A stretch of 64,000 nucleotides of DNA from Nevskia soli DSM 19509 (GCF_000711955.1 NZ_JONR01000006.1:186001-250000), one strand, 5' to 3'. Shown: positions 1 through 8,414, numbered from the stretch's first letter. Program-made: numbers and translations. The notes: a model not told the origin generated them from the letters alone.

Positions 1-601
1 TCAGCTTGTCCAGGTCGGTGCGCTGCTCGACGCGGGCGCGCTCGACGCTGTAGCTGACCCGGCGCACCGGGCTGTAGGAGGCGTCGAGCTGCAGCACGCC
101 GATCGACAGGCCTTCTTCCTCGTTGACCTGGGCGCGGGCGGCGGCGGGCTGGTAGCCGCGGCCGCGGGTGGCCTTCAGGGTCATGCTGAGCTTGCCGCCG
201 GTCAGGTTGGCGATGACCAGTTCCGGGTTGACGATTTCGACGTCATGGTCGAGCTGGATGTCGCCGGCGGTGACCGGACCCTTGCCGGACTTGACCAGCT
301 TCAGGGTGGCCGACTCGCGGGCGCTCATGCGCAGCGCGACGTTCTTGATGTTGAGCAGGATGTCGATGACGTCTTCCTGCACGCCTTCAATGGCGCTGTA
401 CTCGTGCACCACACCCTCGATCTGGGCCTCGGTGATGGCGGCGCCGGGGATGGAGGACAGCAGGATGCGACGCAGGGCGTTGCCCAGCGTGTGACCGAAA
501 CCGCGTTCCAGCGGCTCCAGGGTGATGCGCGCGCGCTGCGCGGAGACCTGTTCGACCTCGACCACGCGAGGCTTCAGGAAATCGGAGACAGAACCCTGCA
601 T
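1..601 (-). CDS. rpoA: RNA polymerase alpha subunit, N-terminal part (cut by window edge)
   Basis: This is the alpha subunit of RNA polymerase, which dimerises to nucleate assembly of beta and beta-prime. The first 200 residues are present and cover most of the N-terminal assembly domain. Recognisable segments are the start MQGSVSDFLKPR, the LGNALRRILLSSIPG helix of the dimer interface and the stretch HEYSAIEGVQEDV. The C-terminal promoter-contacting domain lies beyond base 1. It is the penultimate gene of the alpha operon, 109 bp downstream of rpsD, and that spacer carries an inverted repeat. The ATG at 599-601 fits the family start. Confidence 0.97.
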   Translation of the reverse strand, partial: MQGSVSDFLKPRVVEVEQVSAQRARITLEPLERGFGHTLGNALRRILLSSIPGAAITEAQIEGVVHEYSAIEGVQEDVIDILLNIKNVALRMSARESATLKLVKSGKGPVTAGDIQLDHDVEIVNPELVIANLTGGKLSMTLKATRGRGYQPAAARAQVNEEEGLSIGVLQLDASYSPVRRVSYSVERARVEQRTDLDKL

Positions 602-637
602 AGGAATTACCTCAGTTGCTAAACCGGCCAATGGCCA

Positions 638-689
638 GTGATTAGTGGCTAGTGACTAGTGAAAAGCGTCTGGACCGACCACTAATCAC
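638..689. repeat. Inverted repeat in the rpsD-rpoA spacer
   Basis: An 11-bp arm GTGATTAGTGG at 638-648 is perfectly inverted at 679-689. The left arm is followed by degenerate copies of the same motif (CTAGTGACTAGTG) and the right arm by CAATCACTGACCACT. The 108-bp spacer is therefore built from repeats of an AGTGATTAGTG-like unit in both orientations. It may fold in the mRNA between S4 and alpha. Its function is unknown. Confidence 0.6.
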
Positions 690-710
690 CAATCACTGAC
701 CACTAAAAAA

Positions 711-1331
711 TTACTTGGAGTACAGCTCGACCACCAGGTTCTCGTTGATGTCCGGCACGATCTGCTCGCGTTCCGGCAGCGACTTGAAGGTGCCCTTGAA
801 GGCCTTCTCGCTGACTTCGACCCAGTCCGGGAAGCCGATCTGGGCGGCGATGGACAGGGCGGAGGCGATGCGGGTCTGGTTGCGCGACTTCTCGCGTACT
901 TCGACCACGTCGCCGACCTGGACGCGGTAGGACGGGATGTTCACGCCCTTGCCGTTGACCACGATGCCCTTGTGGCTGACCAGCTGGCGCGCTTCGGCGC
1001 GGGTGGCGGCGAAGCCCATGCGGTACACCACGTTATCCAGGCGCTGTTCCAGCAGACGCAGCAGGTTCAGGCCGGTGGCGCCCTTGGACTTGGTCGCCTT
1101 GACGTAGTAATTGTGGAACTGGCGCTCGAGCAGACCGTACATCTGCTTCAGCTTCTGCTTCTCACGCAACTGCAGGGCGTAATCCGACAGACGCGGCTTG
1201 CGGGCACCATGCTGGCCGGGGGGCGTATCCAGCTTGCACTTGGTTTCCAGCGAGCGGCCGCGGCTCTTGAGGAGCAGGTCCACGCCGACGCGGCGCGAGA
1301 GCTTGCACTTGGGACCGATGTAACGAGCCAT
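711..1331 (-). CDS. rpsD: Small ribosomal subunit protein S4
   Basis: S4 is a primary 16S rRNA binder that starts assembly of the 5' body of the 30S subunit. In E. coli it also represses the alpha operon translationally. The length, 206 aa, is that of the family. The S4 RNA-binding domain lies around residues 95-160, with RLDNVVYRMGF and ATRAEARQLVSHKGI visible. Only two cysteines occur near the N-terminus (C9, C32), so this is the zinc-free form. It sits 17 bp downstream of rpsK. Confidence 0.98.
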   Translation of the reverse strand: MARYIGPKCKLSRRVGVDLLLKSRGRSLETKCKLDTPPGQHGARKPRLSDYALQLREKQKLKQMYGLLERQFHNYYVKATKSKGATGLNLLRLLEQRLDNVVYRMGFAATRAEARQLVSHKGIVVNGKGVNIPSYRVQVGDVVEVREKSRNQTRIASALSIAAQIGFPDWVEVSEKAFKGTFKSLPEREQIVPDINENLVVELYSK

Positions 1332-1348
1332 GTTGCTAGATCCTCTAC

Positions 1349-1744
1349 TTAGACGCGACGGCGCTTGGACGGACGGCAGCCGTTATGCGGAATCGGCGTG
1401 ACATCGGTGATATTGGTGACCTTGAACCCGGCGGCGTTGAGCGAACGCACCGCGGACTCGCGACCCGGGCCGGGTCCCTTGATGCGGACTTCCAGATTCT
1501 TCACGCCATGCTCGGCGGCGGCAGTGGCGGCGCGCTCGGCGGCGACCTGCGCGGCGAACGGCGTGCTCTTGCGCGAGCCCTTGAAACCGCAGGAGCCGGC
1601 AGTCGACCAGGACAGGGCGTTGCCCTGGCGGTCGGTGATGATGACGATGGTGTTGTTGAACGAGGCATGGACGTGGGCAACGGCGTCGCTCACGTTCTTC
1701 TTGACTCGCTTGCGCTGCTTGGCAGCGGTATTCGGTTCGGCCAT
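1349..1744 (-). CDS. rpsK: Small ribosomal subunit protein S11
   Basis: S11 is a platform protein of the 30S subunit that lies next to the mRNA exit site. The 131-residue product shows the typical HASFNNTIVIITDRQGNAL segment and ends in the conserved basic tail NGCRPSKRRRV. It lies between rpsM and rpsD in standard alpha-operon order, 22 bp after rpsM. Confidence 0.98.
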   Translation of the reverse strand: MAEPNTAAKQRKRVKKNVSDAVAHVHASFNNTIVIITDRQGNALSWSTAGSCGFKGSRKSTPFAAQVAAERAATAAAEHGVKNLEVRIKGPGPGRESAVRSLNAAGFKVTNITDVTPIPHNGCRPSKRRRV

Positions 1745-1766
1745 GGGGCTTCTTCTGCTCTAACTA

Positions 1767-2126
1767 TCAGGTCTTGCGGATGGCTTTGCGCGGGCCCTTG
1801 CGGGTACGGGCATTGGTACGGGTACGCTGACCACGAACCGGCAGGCCGCGGCGATGACGCTGGCCACGGTAGCAGCCCATGTCCATCAGGCGCTTGATGC
1901 TCATCGACACTTCGCGGCGCAGGTCACCCTCGACGGTGTACTTGCCCACTTCGGTGCGGAGCACATCCAGTTCACCCTCGGTCAGCGACTTGATCGGGGT
2001 GTTCGGAGCGATCTTGGCGCCATCGCAGATCTTGCGGGCGCGGGTTGCTCCAATGCCGTAGATCGCCCGTAAGGCGATGACGACATGCTTGTTGGCCGGG
2101 ACGTTGACGCCCGCGATACGTGCCAT
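1767..2126 (-). CDS. rpsM: Small ribosomal subunit protein S13
   Basis: S13 belongs to the 30S head and contacts P-site tRNA and the intersubunit bridge. The 119-aa product has the family start MARIAGVNVP, the helix-hairpin-helix IYGIGATRA and a basic tail RKGPRKAIRKT that reaches towards the P site. It is the first gene of the alpha operon. Some 128 bp separate it from rpmJ, long enough for the S4-responsive leader known in E. coli. I did not identify that pseudoknot here. Confidence 0.98.
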   Translation of the reverse strand: MARIAGVNVPANKHVVIALRAIYGIGATRARKICDGAKIAPNTPIKSLTEGELDVLRTEVGKYTVEGDLRREVSMSIKRLMDMGCYRGQRHRRGLPVRGQRTRTNARTRKGPRKAIRKT

Positions 2127-2254
2127 AGCTAAGCTCTCTCAAAGTGCTGCGCGGGCGAAGCTGCGCAGTATAACGGAAAATAGATGTTTCTTACAAATCA
2201 AAACGTTTGGCGGTCAAACCGCCCGGCATCCGCCTCGGCGGCGCCCGGGGCTTA

Positions 2255-2368
2255 TCAGCCCTGGCGCTGCTTGTGGCGCAGGTCGGTGCACAGCACGCGG
2301 ACCACGCCCTTGCGACGGACAACCTTGCAGTTACGGCAAATCTTCTTGACGGAAGCGCGGACTTTCAT
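2255..2368 (-). CDS. rpmJ: Large ribosomal subunit protein L36
   Basis: This is a 37-residue protein of the 50S subunit. It begins MKVRASVKKICRNC and ends in DLRHKQRQG. C11, C14, C27 and H32 form the classical CxxC...C....H zinc-binding set, so this is the zinc-dependent paralogue. It sits at the end of the spc operon, 47 bp downstream of secY, as in other gammaproteobacteria. It is too short for most ORF callers. Confidence 0.96.
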   Translation of the reverse strand: MKVRASVKKICRNCKVVRRKGVVRVLCTDLRHKQRQG

Positions 2369-2415
2369 GACTCAGGCCTCTACTCTAAAAACGGATGACT
2401 ACGACGAATTAAGGT

Positions 2416-3759
2416 TCAGCGACCGGCGGACCGGCCACCCGCGCTGTTCAACGACTTGAGATTGGCCTTTTTCAGCAGGCCCTCGTACTGGTGCGACATC
2501 AGGTGCGCCTGCAGCTGCGCCATGAAGTCCATGATCACCACTACCGTGATCATCAGCGAGGTGCCGCCGAACGAGAACGGCACATGCCAGTAGTCGATGA
2601 AGATTTCCGGCAGCAGGCACACTGCCGTCACATACAGGGCGCCGATCACGGTCAGACGGGTCAGCACCTGGTCGATGTACTTGCCGGTCATCAGGCCCGG
2701 ACGCACGCCCGGAATGAAAGCGCCGGACTTCTTCAGGTTCTCCGAGGTCTCGCGGGAATCGAACACCAGCGCGGTGTAGAAGAAGCAGAAGAAAATGATC
2801 AGACCGGCATACAGCAGGGTGTACAGCGGCTGGCCGGGCGACAGCGCATTGGCCACGCCCTGCAGGAAGCCGCCGTTGCCGGCATCACCGAACATCTTCA
2901 CGGCGGTGGCCGGGAACAGGATGATCGAGGAGGCGAAAATCGGCGGGATCACGCCCGACATGTTGAGCTTGAGCGGCAGGTGCTGCTGCTTGGCGGCATA
3001 CTGCAGGCGGCCCTGCTGCTGGCGGGCGTGGTGGATCGGGATGCGGCGCTGGGCGCGCTCCACGAAGACCACGAACCAGGTCACGCCGGCGACCACGATC
3101 GCCACCACCGGCACCAGCCATCCGCTGAGCGAGCCTTCGCTCACCAGCTGCGTGGTCGAGGCAATGGCGCTGGGGAAGCGGGTGACGATGCCGGCGAAGA
3201 TGATCATCGACATGCCGTTGCCGATGCCGCGCTCGGTGATCTGCTCACCCAGCCACATCAGGAACATGGTGCCAGTGACCAGGGCGATCGCCGCGGTGAA
3301 GATGAAGGAGAAGCCCGGGTTCATCGCCACGCCGTTCTTTTCCAGCGTCACGGCGGCGGCGACGGACTGGAAGATGGCCAGGCCGAGGGTGCCGTAGCGG
3401 GTGAACTTGGTCAGCTTGCGCCGGCCGGACTCGCCTTCCTTGCGCAGCTCCTTCAGGCTCGGCAGGACCGAGCTCATCAGCTGCACGATGATCGAGGCCG
3501 AGATGTAGGGCATCACGCCCAGGGCGAAGATCGACAGGCGCTGCAGGGCGCCGCCCGAGAACATGTTGAACATGTCCAGGATGGTGCCCTTCTGCTGCGC
3601 GAACAGCTGGCTCAGCTTGGCCGGGTCGATGCCCGGAACCGGGATGAACGAACCGATGCGGTACACCACCAGGGCCGCGAGCAGGAACAGCAGGCGATTG
3701 CGCACCTCACCGATCTTGCTCAGATCGGGCATCATTCCGCCACTGGTGCCGTTTGCCAT
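2416..3759 (-). CDS. secY: Protein translocase channel subunit SecY
   Basis: SecY is the central pore of the SecYEG translocon in the inner membrane. The 447-aa product has the expected ten membrane segments. Recognisable are the first segment LLFLLAALVVYRIGSFIPVPGID, which includes the plug-proximal loop, and the cytosolic loop VERAQRRIPIHHARQQQGR, which contacts SecA and the ribosome. The alternative upstream start is out of context. The gene lies between rplO (33 bp upstream) and rpmJ, the normal end of the spc operon. Confidence 0.98.
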   Translation of the reverse strand: MANGTSGGMMPDLSKIGEVRNRLLFLLAALVVYRIGSFIPVPGIDPAKLSQLFAQQKGTILDMFNMFSGGALQRLSIFALGVMPYISASIIVQLMSSVLPSLKELRKEGESGRRKLTKFTRYGTLGLAIFQSVAAAVTLEKNGVAMNPGFSFIFTAAIALVTGTMFLMWLGEQITERGIGNGMSMIIFAGIVTRFPSAIASTTQLVSEGSLSGWLVPVVAIVVAGVTWFVVFVERAQRRIPIHHARQQQGRLQYAAKQQHLPLKLNMSGVIPPIFASSIILFPATAVKMFGDAGNGGFLQGVANALSPGQPLYTLLYAGLIIFFCFFYTALVFDSRETSENLKKSGAFIPGVRPGLMTGKYIDQVLTRLTVIGALYVTAVCLLPEIFIDYWHVPFSFGGTSLMITVVVIMDFMAQLQAHLMSHQYEGLLKKANLKSLNSAGGRSAGR

Positions 3760-3792
3760 GGTCCTGTCCGCCAGCCTGTCAGTTCAATCCGA

Positions 3793-4236
3793 TTACGCGG
3801 CCACTTCGGCGATGCTGCCGCCGGCGGCGAGCACCGCTTCGCGCGCGCCCTTGGTCACGCCCAGGCCGCTCAGTTCCAGCTTGCGGGTGAGCTTGCCGGA
3901 CTTGATCAGCTTGGCCTGCTTGGTATGCGCCGGAACCACGCCCGCGTTCTTCAGCACACCCAGATCGATGGCGGTTTCCTTCAGCTTTTCAAGGTCGGAC
4001 AGACGCACTTCGGCGCTGAACTTGGCCATGGCGGAGTTGAAGCCGCGCTTCGGCAGGCGACGCTGGATCGGCATCTGGCCGCCCTCGAAGCCGATCTTGC
4101 CGCGGCCGCCCTTACGGGCGCGCTGGCCTTTGTGGCCACGGCCGGCGGTCTTGCCCATGCCGGAACCGATGCCGCGGCCGACGCGGACGCGGACCGTCTT
4201 GGAGCCGGCGGCCGGCTTGATGGTATTGAGCTTCAT
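3793..4236 (-). CDS. rplO: Large ribosomal subunit protein L15
   Basis: L15 is a 50S assembly protein that binds 23S rRNA. The 147-aa product starts MKLNTIKPAAGSK and carries the glycine- and arginine-rich N-terminal extension (GRGIGSGMGKTAGRGHKG) that threads into rRNA, followed by the globular domain. It starts 5 bp after the rpmD stop in the spc operon. Confidence 0.98.
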   Translation of the reverse strand: MKLNTIKPAAGSKTVRVRVGRGIGSGMGKTAGRGHKGQRARKGGRGKIGFEGGQMPIQRRLPKRGFNSAMAKFSAEVRLSDLEKLKETAIDLGVLKNAGVVPAHTKQAKLIKSGKLTRKLELSGLGVTKGAREAVLAAGGSIAEVAA

Positions 4237-4241
4237 GTTCG

Positions 4242-4436
4242 TTAAACCTCTTCAACCTTCAGCATGAATCCGGCTTTGCGCACCATTCCCATGTTTTCCG
4301 GGGTGGCGGCAACCTGCACCGTCTGGTGCATGCGCGACAAGCCGAGGCCGCGCACGCAGGCGCGATGCATCTGCAAGCGGCCGAACGGGCTCTTGATCAG
4401 GGTGACCTTGATCTGTTTGGTATCGGTAGCGGTCAT
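4242..4436 (-). CDS. rpmD: Large ribosomal subunit protein L30
   Basis: L30 is a small 50S protein, here 64 aa. Its core TLIKSPFGRLQMHRACVRGL is typical of the family. A GTG at 4448 would add four residues. The ATG at 4436 is preferred because AAAGGTG lies about eight bases upstream and the result is nearer the usual 58-60 residues. It lies between rpsE and rplO, as is normal. Confidence 0.95.
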   Translation of the reverse strand: MTATDTKQIKVTLIKSPFGRLQMHRACVRGLGLSRMHQTVQVAATPENMGMVRKAGFMLKVEEV

Positions 4437-4450
4437 GGTCGTCTGCACCT

Positions 4451-4969
4451 TTAGCCGAGGATTTCTTCGACCGTCTTGCCGCGCTTGGCGGCAATATCGG
4501 ACGGCATGTTCATGCGGCTCAGCGCATCCATGGTGGCGCGCACCACGTTCATCGAGTTGCGCGAACCGTAGGACTTGGCCAGCACGTTCTGCACGCCGGC
4601 GACTTCGAACACCGCGCGCATCGCGCCACCGGCAATGACGCCGGTACCGTCGGACGCCGGGCGCATGAACACGCGCGTCGCGCCGTGCTCGCCCCAGATC
4701 TCGTGTTGCAGGGTCAGACCCTTGAGCGGCACGCTGACCATGTTCTTGCGCGCCTTCTCCATCGCCTTCTGGATCGCGACCGGCACTTCACGCGCCTTGC
4801 CGTAACCGAAGCCGACGCGGCCGGCGCCATCGCCGACCACGGTCAGGGCGGTAAAGCCGAACTGACGTCCGCCCTTGACCACCTTGGCGACGCGGTTGAC
4901 GGTAACCAGCTTCTCTTTGAGATCGCCGCCGGACTGGTCGTTGTCGTAACTGATATTGGGATTTGCCAT
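4451..4969 (-). CDS. rpsE: Small ribosomal subunit protein S5
   Basis: S5 of the 30S subunit contributes to mRNA unwinding and decoding fidelity. The 172-aa product has an N-terminal double-stranded-RNA-binding fold (KVVKGGRQFGFTALTVVGDG) and a C-terminal domain with GATRVFMRPASDGTGVIAGG. It starts 3 bp after rplR, so the two are probably translationally coupled. Confidence 0.98.
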   Translation of the reverse strand: MANPNISYDNDQSGGDLKEKLVTVNRVAKVVKGGRQFGFTALTVVGDGAGRVGFGYGKAREVPVAIQKAMEKARKNMVSVPLKGLTLQHEIWGEHGATRVFMRPASDGTGVIAGGAMRAVFEVAGVQNVLAKSYGSRNSMNVVRATMDALSRMNMPSDIAAKRGKTVEEILG

Positions 4970-4972
4970 GTC

Positions 4973-5329
4973 TTAGAACTCCAGCCCGCCTTCACGTGCG
5001 GCGTCGGCCAGCGCCTTGATGCGGCCGTGGTATTTGTAACCGGAACGATCGAACGCAACCTTGGTGATGCCGGCGGCCTTGGCGCGCTCGGCAATCAAGG
5101 CGCCAACCTTCTTGGCGGCGTCGACGTTACTGGTGCCTTTCAGATCGGCCACGACAACCTTTTCGATCGTCGAAGCTGCGGCCACGGTGTGGCCGGCGTC
5201 GCCGGCGATGATCTGGGCGTAGATGTGCTGCGCGGTGCGATGCACCGACAGACGATGGACGCCGAGTTCACGGATCTTGGCGCGGGTACGGCGCGCGCGG
5301 CGCAGACGGGTATCATTCTTCGCGGTCAT
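4973..5329 (-). CDS. rplR: Large ribosomal subunit protein L18
   Basis: L18 binds 5S rRNA together with L5 and L25 in the central protuberance. The 118-aa product starts MTAKNDTRLRRARRTRAKI, a typical arginine-rich rRNA-binding tail, and ends DAAREGGLEF. The open frame extends far upstream inside rplF. The ATG at 5329, 4 bp after the rplF stop, gives the family length and is chosen. Confidence 0.97.
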   Translation of the reverse strand: MTAKNDTRLRRARRTRAKIRELGVHRLSVHRTAQHIYAQIIAGDAGHTVAAASTIEKVVVADLKGTSNVDAAKKVGALIAERAKAAGITKVAFDRSGYKYHGRIKALADAAREGGLEF

Positions 5330-5333
5330 GGCA

Positions 5334-5864
5334 TTACTTCTTCTTGGCTTCCTTGAGGGAAACCTTTTCGTTGGAATAGCGAACGCCCTTGCCCTTGTAA
5401 GGCTCCGGCGGACGGTAGGCGCGGATCTTGGCGGCGGCAAGGCCGACCGCCTGCTTGTCCGCACCCTTGATGACGATTTCGGTCTGGCTCGGCGTTTCCA
5501 CCGTGAGGCCTTCCGGAATGGCGTATTCCACCGGGTGGGAGAAGCCGAGCGACAGGTTCAGCTTACGGCCCTGCACCGCGGCGCGATAACCCACGCCGAC
5601 CAGGGTCAGCTTCTCTTCGTAGCCCTTGGTGACGCCGCCGACCATATTGGCCAGCAGGGCGCGCACGGTACCGGACATCGCGGCGTTGATCTTGATCGAT
5701 TCGGCGGTGACGTGGGCCTCGCCATCCTTGATCTCCAGTTCCACCAGCTTCGGCAGGGACAGGGACAGGCTGGTCTTGGCGCCCTTCACGGTGACAACGC
5801 CACCGGCGGCACTGATCTGGACACCGGCCGGAATCTTCACCGGCATTCTTGCGACTCGTGACAT
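5334..5864 (-). CDS. rplF: Large ribosomal subunit protein L6
   Basis: L6 sits near the GTPase-associated centre of the 50S subunit. The 176-aa product carries two repeated alpha/beta domains and the C-terminal signature PEPYKGKGVRY. It begins MSRVARMPVKIPAGV. It lies 10 bp after rpsH and 4 bp before rplR. Confidence 0.98.
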   Translation of the reverse strand: MSRVARMPVKIPAGVQISAAGGVVTVKGAKTSLSLSLPKLVELEIKDGEAHVTAESIKINAAMSGTVRALLANMVGGVTKGYEEKLTLVGVGYRAAVQGRKLNLSLGFSHPVEYAIPEGLTVETPSQTEIVIKGADKQAVGLAAAKIRAYRPPEPYKGKGVRYSNEKVSLKEAKKK

Positions 5865-5874
5865 GGCGGTATCC

Positions 5875-6270
5875 TCAGGCGACCAGGCAGATGATTTCGC
5901 CGCCGTGACCGGCCGCGCGGGCCTGGCGGTCGCTGACCACGCCGGACGGGGTGGAGATGATGGCGATACCGAGACCGCCCAGGACCTTCGGCAGCTCGTC
6001 CTTGCCCTTGTAGATGCGCAAGGAAGGCTTGCTGACGCGGTCGATGCGGTCGATGACCGGCTTGCCGTCGAAATACTTCAGGGCGACGGTGATGAATTTC
6101 TTGTTGCCCTCGGCCTTGACCGAATAGTCGCCGATATAGCCTTCCTGCTTGAGGACGGCGGCGACAGCCTCGCGCTGCTTCGACGAGGGGGACGTGATTT
6201 GCTTCTTGCGAGCCTGCTGACCGTTACGGATACGGGTCAGAAAGTCGCCGATAGGATCGTTGATGCTCAT
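5875..6270 (-). CDS. rpsH: Small ribosomal subunit protein S8
   Basis: S8 is a primary binder of the 16S central domain and the autoregulator of the spc operon in E. coli. The 131-aa product opens with DPIGDFLTRIRNGQ and has the conserved C-terminal STPSGVVSDRQARAAGHGGE. It lies 61 bp downstream of rpsN. Confidence 0.98.
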   Translation of the reverse strand: MSINDPIGDFLTRIRNGQQARKKQITSPSSKQREAVAAVLKQEGYIGDYSVKAEGNKKFITVALKYFDGKPVIDRIDRVSKPSLRIYKGKDELPKVLGGLGIAIISTPSGVVSDRQARAAGHGGEIICLVA

Positions 6271-6331
6271 ACTTGCCTCAAATCTTCTTCGGTGGTCGAC
6301 GCTACAGCTTTTGAATCTCTAGCCGCTGGCT

Positions 6332-6637
6332 TTACCAGCTGGCCTTCTTCAGACCGGGCACTTCACCGCGGGTCGCCGCTTCACGCAGCTTGGTGCGGGC
6401 CAGGCCGAACTTGCGGTACACACCGCGCGAACGGCCGGTGATGCTGCAACGGTTGCGCTGGCGGGTCGGGCTGGAATCACGCGGCAGCTTCTGCAGCTTG
6501 TCCACCGCGGCGGCGCGCTCTTCGTAGCTCGCCTCTTCATTGATGATCGTCGCCTTGAGTTCGGCGCGCTTCTTGGCGTACTTCTTCGCCAGAGCGCTGC
6601 GCTTCTTCTCGCGCATGATCATGTTGGTCTTGGCCAT
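6332..6637 (-). CDS. rpsN: Small ribosomal subunit protein S14 (zinc-free form)
   Basis: S14 is a 30S head protein. At 101 aa it is the long, zinc-free gammaproteobacterial type. It contains RDSSPTRQRNRCSITGRSRG and the terminal VPGLKKASW but lacks the CxxC pairs of the short form. It lies between rplE and rpsH, as in the standard spc operon. Confidence 0.98.
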   Translation of the reverse strand: MAKTNMIMREKKRSALAKKYAKKRAELKATIINEEASYEERAAAVDKLQKLPRDSSPTRQRNRCSITGRSRGVYRKFGLARTKLREAATRGEVPGLKKASW

Positions 6638-6649
6638 GGTCTGTTCGCC

Positions 6650-7189
6650 TTACTTGCGGAACGGGAAGCTGAAGGCGTCGAGCAGCGCGCGTCCTTCCTC
6701 ATCCGTCTTCGCGGTGGTGGTGATGGTGATGTTCATGCCGCGGATCTGGTCGACCTTGTCGTAGTCGATTTCCGGGAAGATGATCTGCTCGGTGATGCCG
6801 AAGTTGTAGTTGCCCTGGCCGTCGAAGCCGCTGGCCTTGAGGCCGCGGAAGTCGCGGATGCGGGGCAGCGCGATCGACACCAGGCGCTCCAGGAACTCGT
6901 ACATGCGCTCGGAACGCAGCGTCACCTTGACGCCGACCGGGAAGTTCTCGCGAACCTTGAAGCCGGCGATGGACAGACGCGACTTCGTCACCACCGGCTT
7001 CTGGCCGGCGAGCGCCGTCATGTCGGCAACGGCGTGCTCGATGACCTTGCGGTCGGAAGTCGCCTCGCCCACGCCCATGTTGAGCGTGATCTTGGTGATC
7101 TTCGGCACGGCCATCGCGTTACAGCCGAGCTTCTTCTGCAGCTCCGGCGCGACAGTCTTCTGATAATAGGTGTGCAGGTTGGCAGACAT
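6650..7189 (-). CDS. rplE: Large ribosomal subunit protein L5
   Basis: L5 binds 5S rRNA and forms the bridge to S13. Starting at the ATG at 7189 (MSANLHTYYQKTVAPEL) gives 179 aa, the E. coli length. An ATG two codons further upstream and a much longer open frame into rplX are considered less likely. The conserved SRLSIAGFKVRENFPVGVKV segment is present. Confidence 0.97.
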   Translation of the reverse strand: MSANLHTYYQKTVAPELQKKLGCNAMAVPKITKITLNMGVGEATSDRKVIEHAVADMTALAGQKPVVTKSRLSIAGFKVRENFPVGVKVTLRSERMYEFLERLVSIALPRIRDFRGLKASGFDGQGNYNFGITEQIIFPEIDYDKVDQIRGMNITITTTAKTDEEGRALLDAFSFPFRK

Positions 7190-7202
7190 GACCATTACTC
7201 GC

Positions 7203-7529
7203 TTACGCGTCCACCATTTCCTGGTTGGACTTGAAAAAACGCACTTTCTTGCGGTTCTCGCCTTCGCCGACGAACTTGATGCCGACGCGGTCACCCTTGC
7301 CGGTGGCCGGGTTGAACAGCATCACGTTCGACGCGTCGATCGGCATTTCCTTCTCGACGATGCCGCCGGCGACGCCCGCATTGGGGTTGCCCTTCTGATG
7401 CTTCTTGGCGACATTGATGCCTTCGACGATCAGATGGCCATCGTCACGCACGGCGCTGACCTTGCCGCGACGACCCTTGTCCTTACCGGTGATGACGACG
7501 ACTTCGTCGCCCTTCTTGATCTTGCGCAT
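7203..7529 (-). CDS. rplX: Large ribosomal subunit protein L24
   Basis: L24 is an initiator of 50S assembly. The 108-aa product carries the KOW motif near its start (GDEVVVITGKDKGRRGKV) and the stretch NVAKKHQKGNP. It lies 12 bp downstream of rplN in spc-operon order. Confidence 0.98.
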   Translation of the reverse strand: MRKIKKGDEVVVITGKDKGRRGKVSAVRDDGHLIVEGINVAKKHQKGNPNAGVAGGIVEKEMPIDASNVMLFNPATGKGDRVGIKFVGEGENRKKVRFFKSNQEMVDA

Positions 7530-7541
7530 GAGCCTTCTACC

Positions 7542-7907
7542 TCAGAGCACTTCGGGAGCCAGCGAGATGATGCGCATGAAGCGTTCGCGCAGCTCGCGGG
7601 TGACCGGTCCGAAGATACGGGTGCCGACCGGCTCCAGCTTGGTGGTAATCAACACGGCCGCGTTGCTGTCGAAACGGATGGTGGATCCGTCCGGACGGCG
7701 CACGCCGTGCTTGGTGCGCACGACGACGGCATCGTGCACTTCGCCCTTCTTGACCTTGCCGCGCGGGATCGCGTCTTTCACCGTGACCTTGATGATGTCG
7801 CCGATGCCGGCGTAACGACGATGCGTGCTGCCCTTGACCTGGATCACCTGCACCAGCTTGGCGCCGCTGTTGTCGGCGGCCACCAGCATTGATTCCTGCT
7901 GAACCAT
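7542..7907 (-). CDS. rplN: Large ribosomal subunit protein L14
   Basis: L14 lies at the subunit interface next to the factor-binding site. The ATG at 7907 gives 121 aa beginning MVQQESMLVAADNSGAKLV, the family's N-terminal signature. The open frame runs upstream through rpsQ but without homology. It is the first gene of the spc set and starts 4 bp after rpsQ, so S10 and spc genes are probably co-transcribed. Confidence 0.97.
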   Translation of the reverse strand: MVQQESMLVAADNSGAKLVQVIQVKGSTHRRYAGIGDIIKVTVKDAIPRGKVKKGEVHDAVVVRTKHGVRRPDGSTIRFDSNAAVLITTKLEPVGTRIFGPVTRELRERFMRIISLAPEVL

Positions 7908-7911
7908 GGTC

Positions 7912-8202
7912 TTAGGCTCCCTTGCCGGCGCCGGTGGCGCTTTCAATGATCTCGACCAGGCGGAAATGCTTGCTCGCCGACAGCGGACGGGTCTCGACGA
8001 CGGCGACCAGGTCGCCCTCGTGGCACTCGTTCTTCTCGTCGTGGGCATGCAGCTTGGTGGTCTTGCGCAGCAGCTTGCCGTAAAGCGGGTGCTTCACGGT
8101 GCGCTCGACCGAGACGGTGATGGTCTTGTCCATCTTGTTGCTGACCACGCGGCCGACGATGCGGCGCTTGGCCTTGGTTTCAGTGCTTGCCTGTTCGCTC
8201 AT
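7912..8202 (-). CDS. rpsQ: Small ribosomal subunit protein S17
   Basis: S17 is an early 16S binder with an OB fold. The 96-aa product contains the signature GRVVSNKMDKTITVSVER and HDEKNECHEGDLV. The start overlaps the rpmC stop by 4 bp (ATGA), which suggests translational coupling. Confidence 0.98.
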   Translation of the reverse strand: MSEQASTETKAKRRIVGRVVSNKMDKTITVSVERTVKHPLYGKLLRKTTKLHAHDEKNECHEGDLVAVVETRPLSASKHFRLVEIIESATGAGKGA

Positions 8203-8414
8203 GACGCCTTCCCGCTCTTGGCCTGTTGCTGCACGATGGTCTTGACCCGCGCGATCTTCTTGCGCACGTTGTGCACCAGATTCGACTGGGTCAGCTGGCC
8301 AACCGCCGCCTGCATGCGCAGGTTGAACTGCTCTTTGCGCAGCGCGGCCAGCTCGGTCTTCAATTCGGTCTCGGACTTGCCACGCAAGTCCTTGATGTAG
8401 TCTGCGGTCTTCAT
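8199..8414 (-). CDS. rpmC: Large ribosomal subunit protein L29
   Basis: L29 borders the peptide exit tunnel and helps to dock trigger factor and SRP. The 71-aa product has the conserved LRKEQFNLRMQAAVGQL helix. It overlaps the end of rplP by one base and rpsQ by four. Confidence 0.97.
   Translation of the reverse strand: MKTADYIKDLRGKSETELKTELAALRKEQFNLRMQAAVGQLTQSNLVHNVRKKIARVKTIVQQQAKSGKAS

Noticed and set aside
2491..4245. A 584-codon plus-strand frame across secY and rplO
   Set aside because: It runs antisense through two essential, highly conserved genes and gives a His/Arg-rich peptide without homology.
5330..5464. Longer N-terminus for L18
   Set aside because: The extra 45 residues lie inside rplF and match no L18; the ATG at 5329 gives the standard 118-aa protein.
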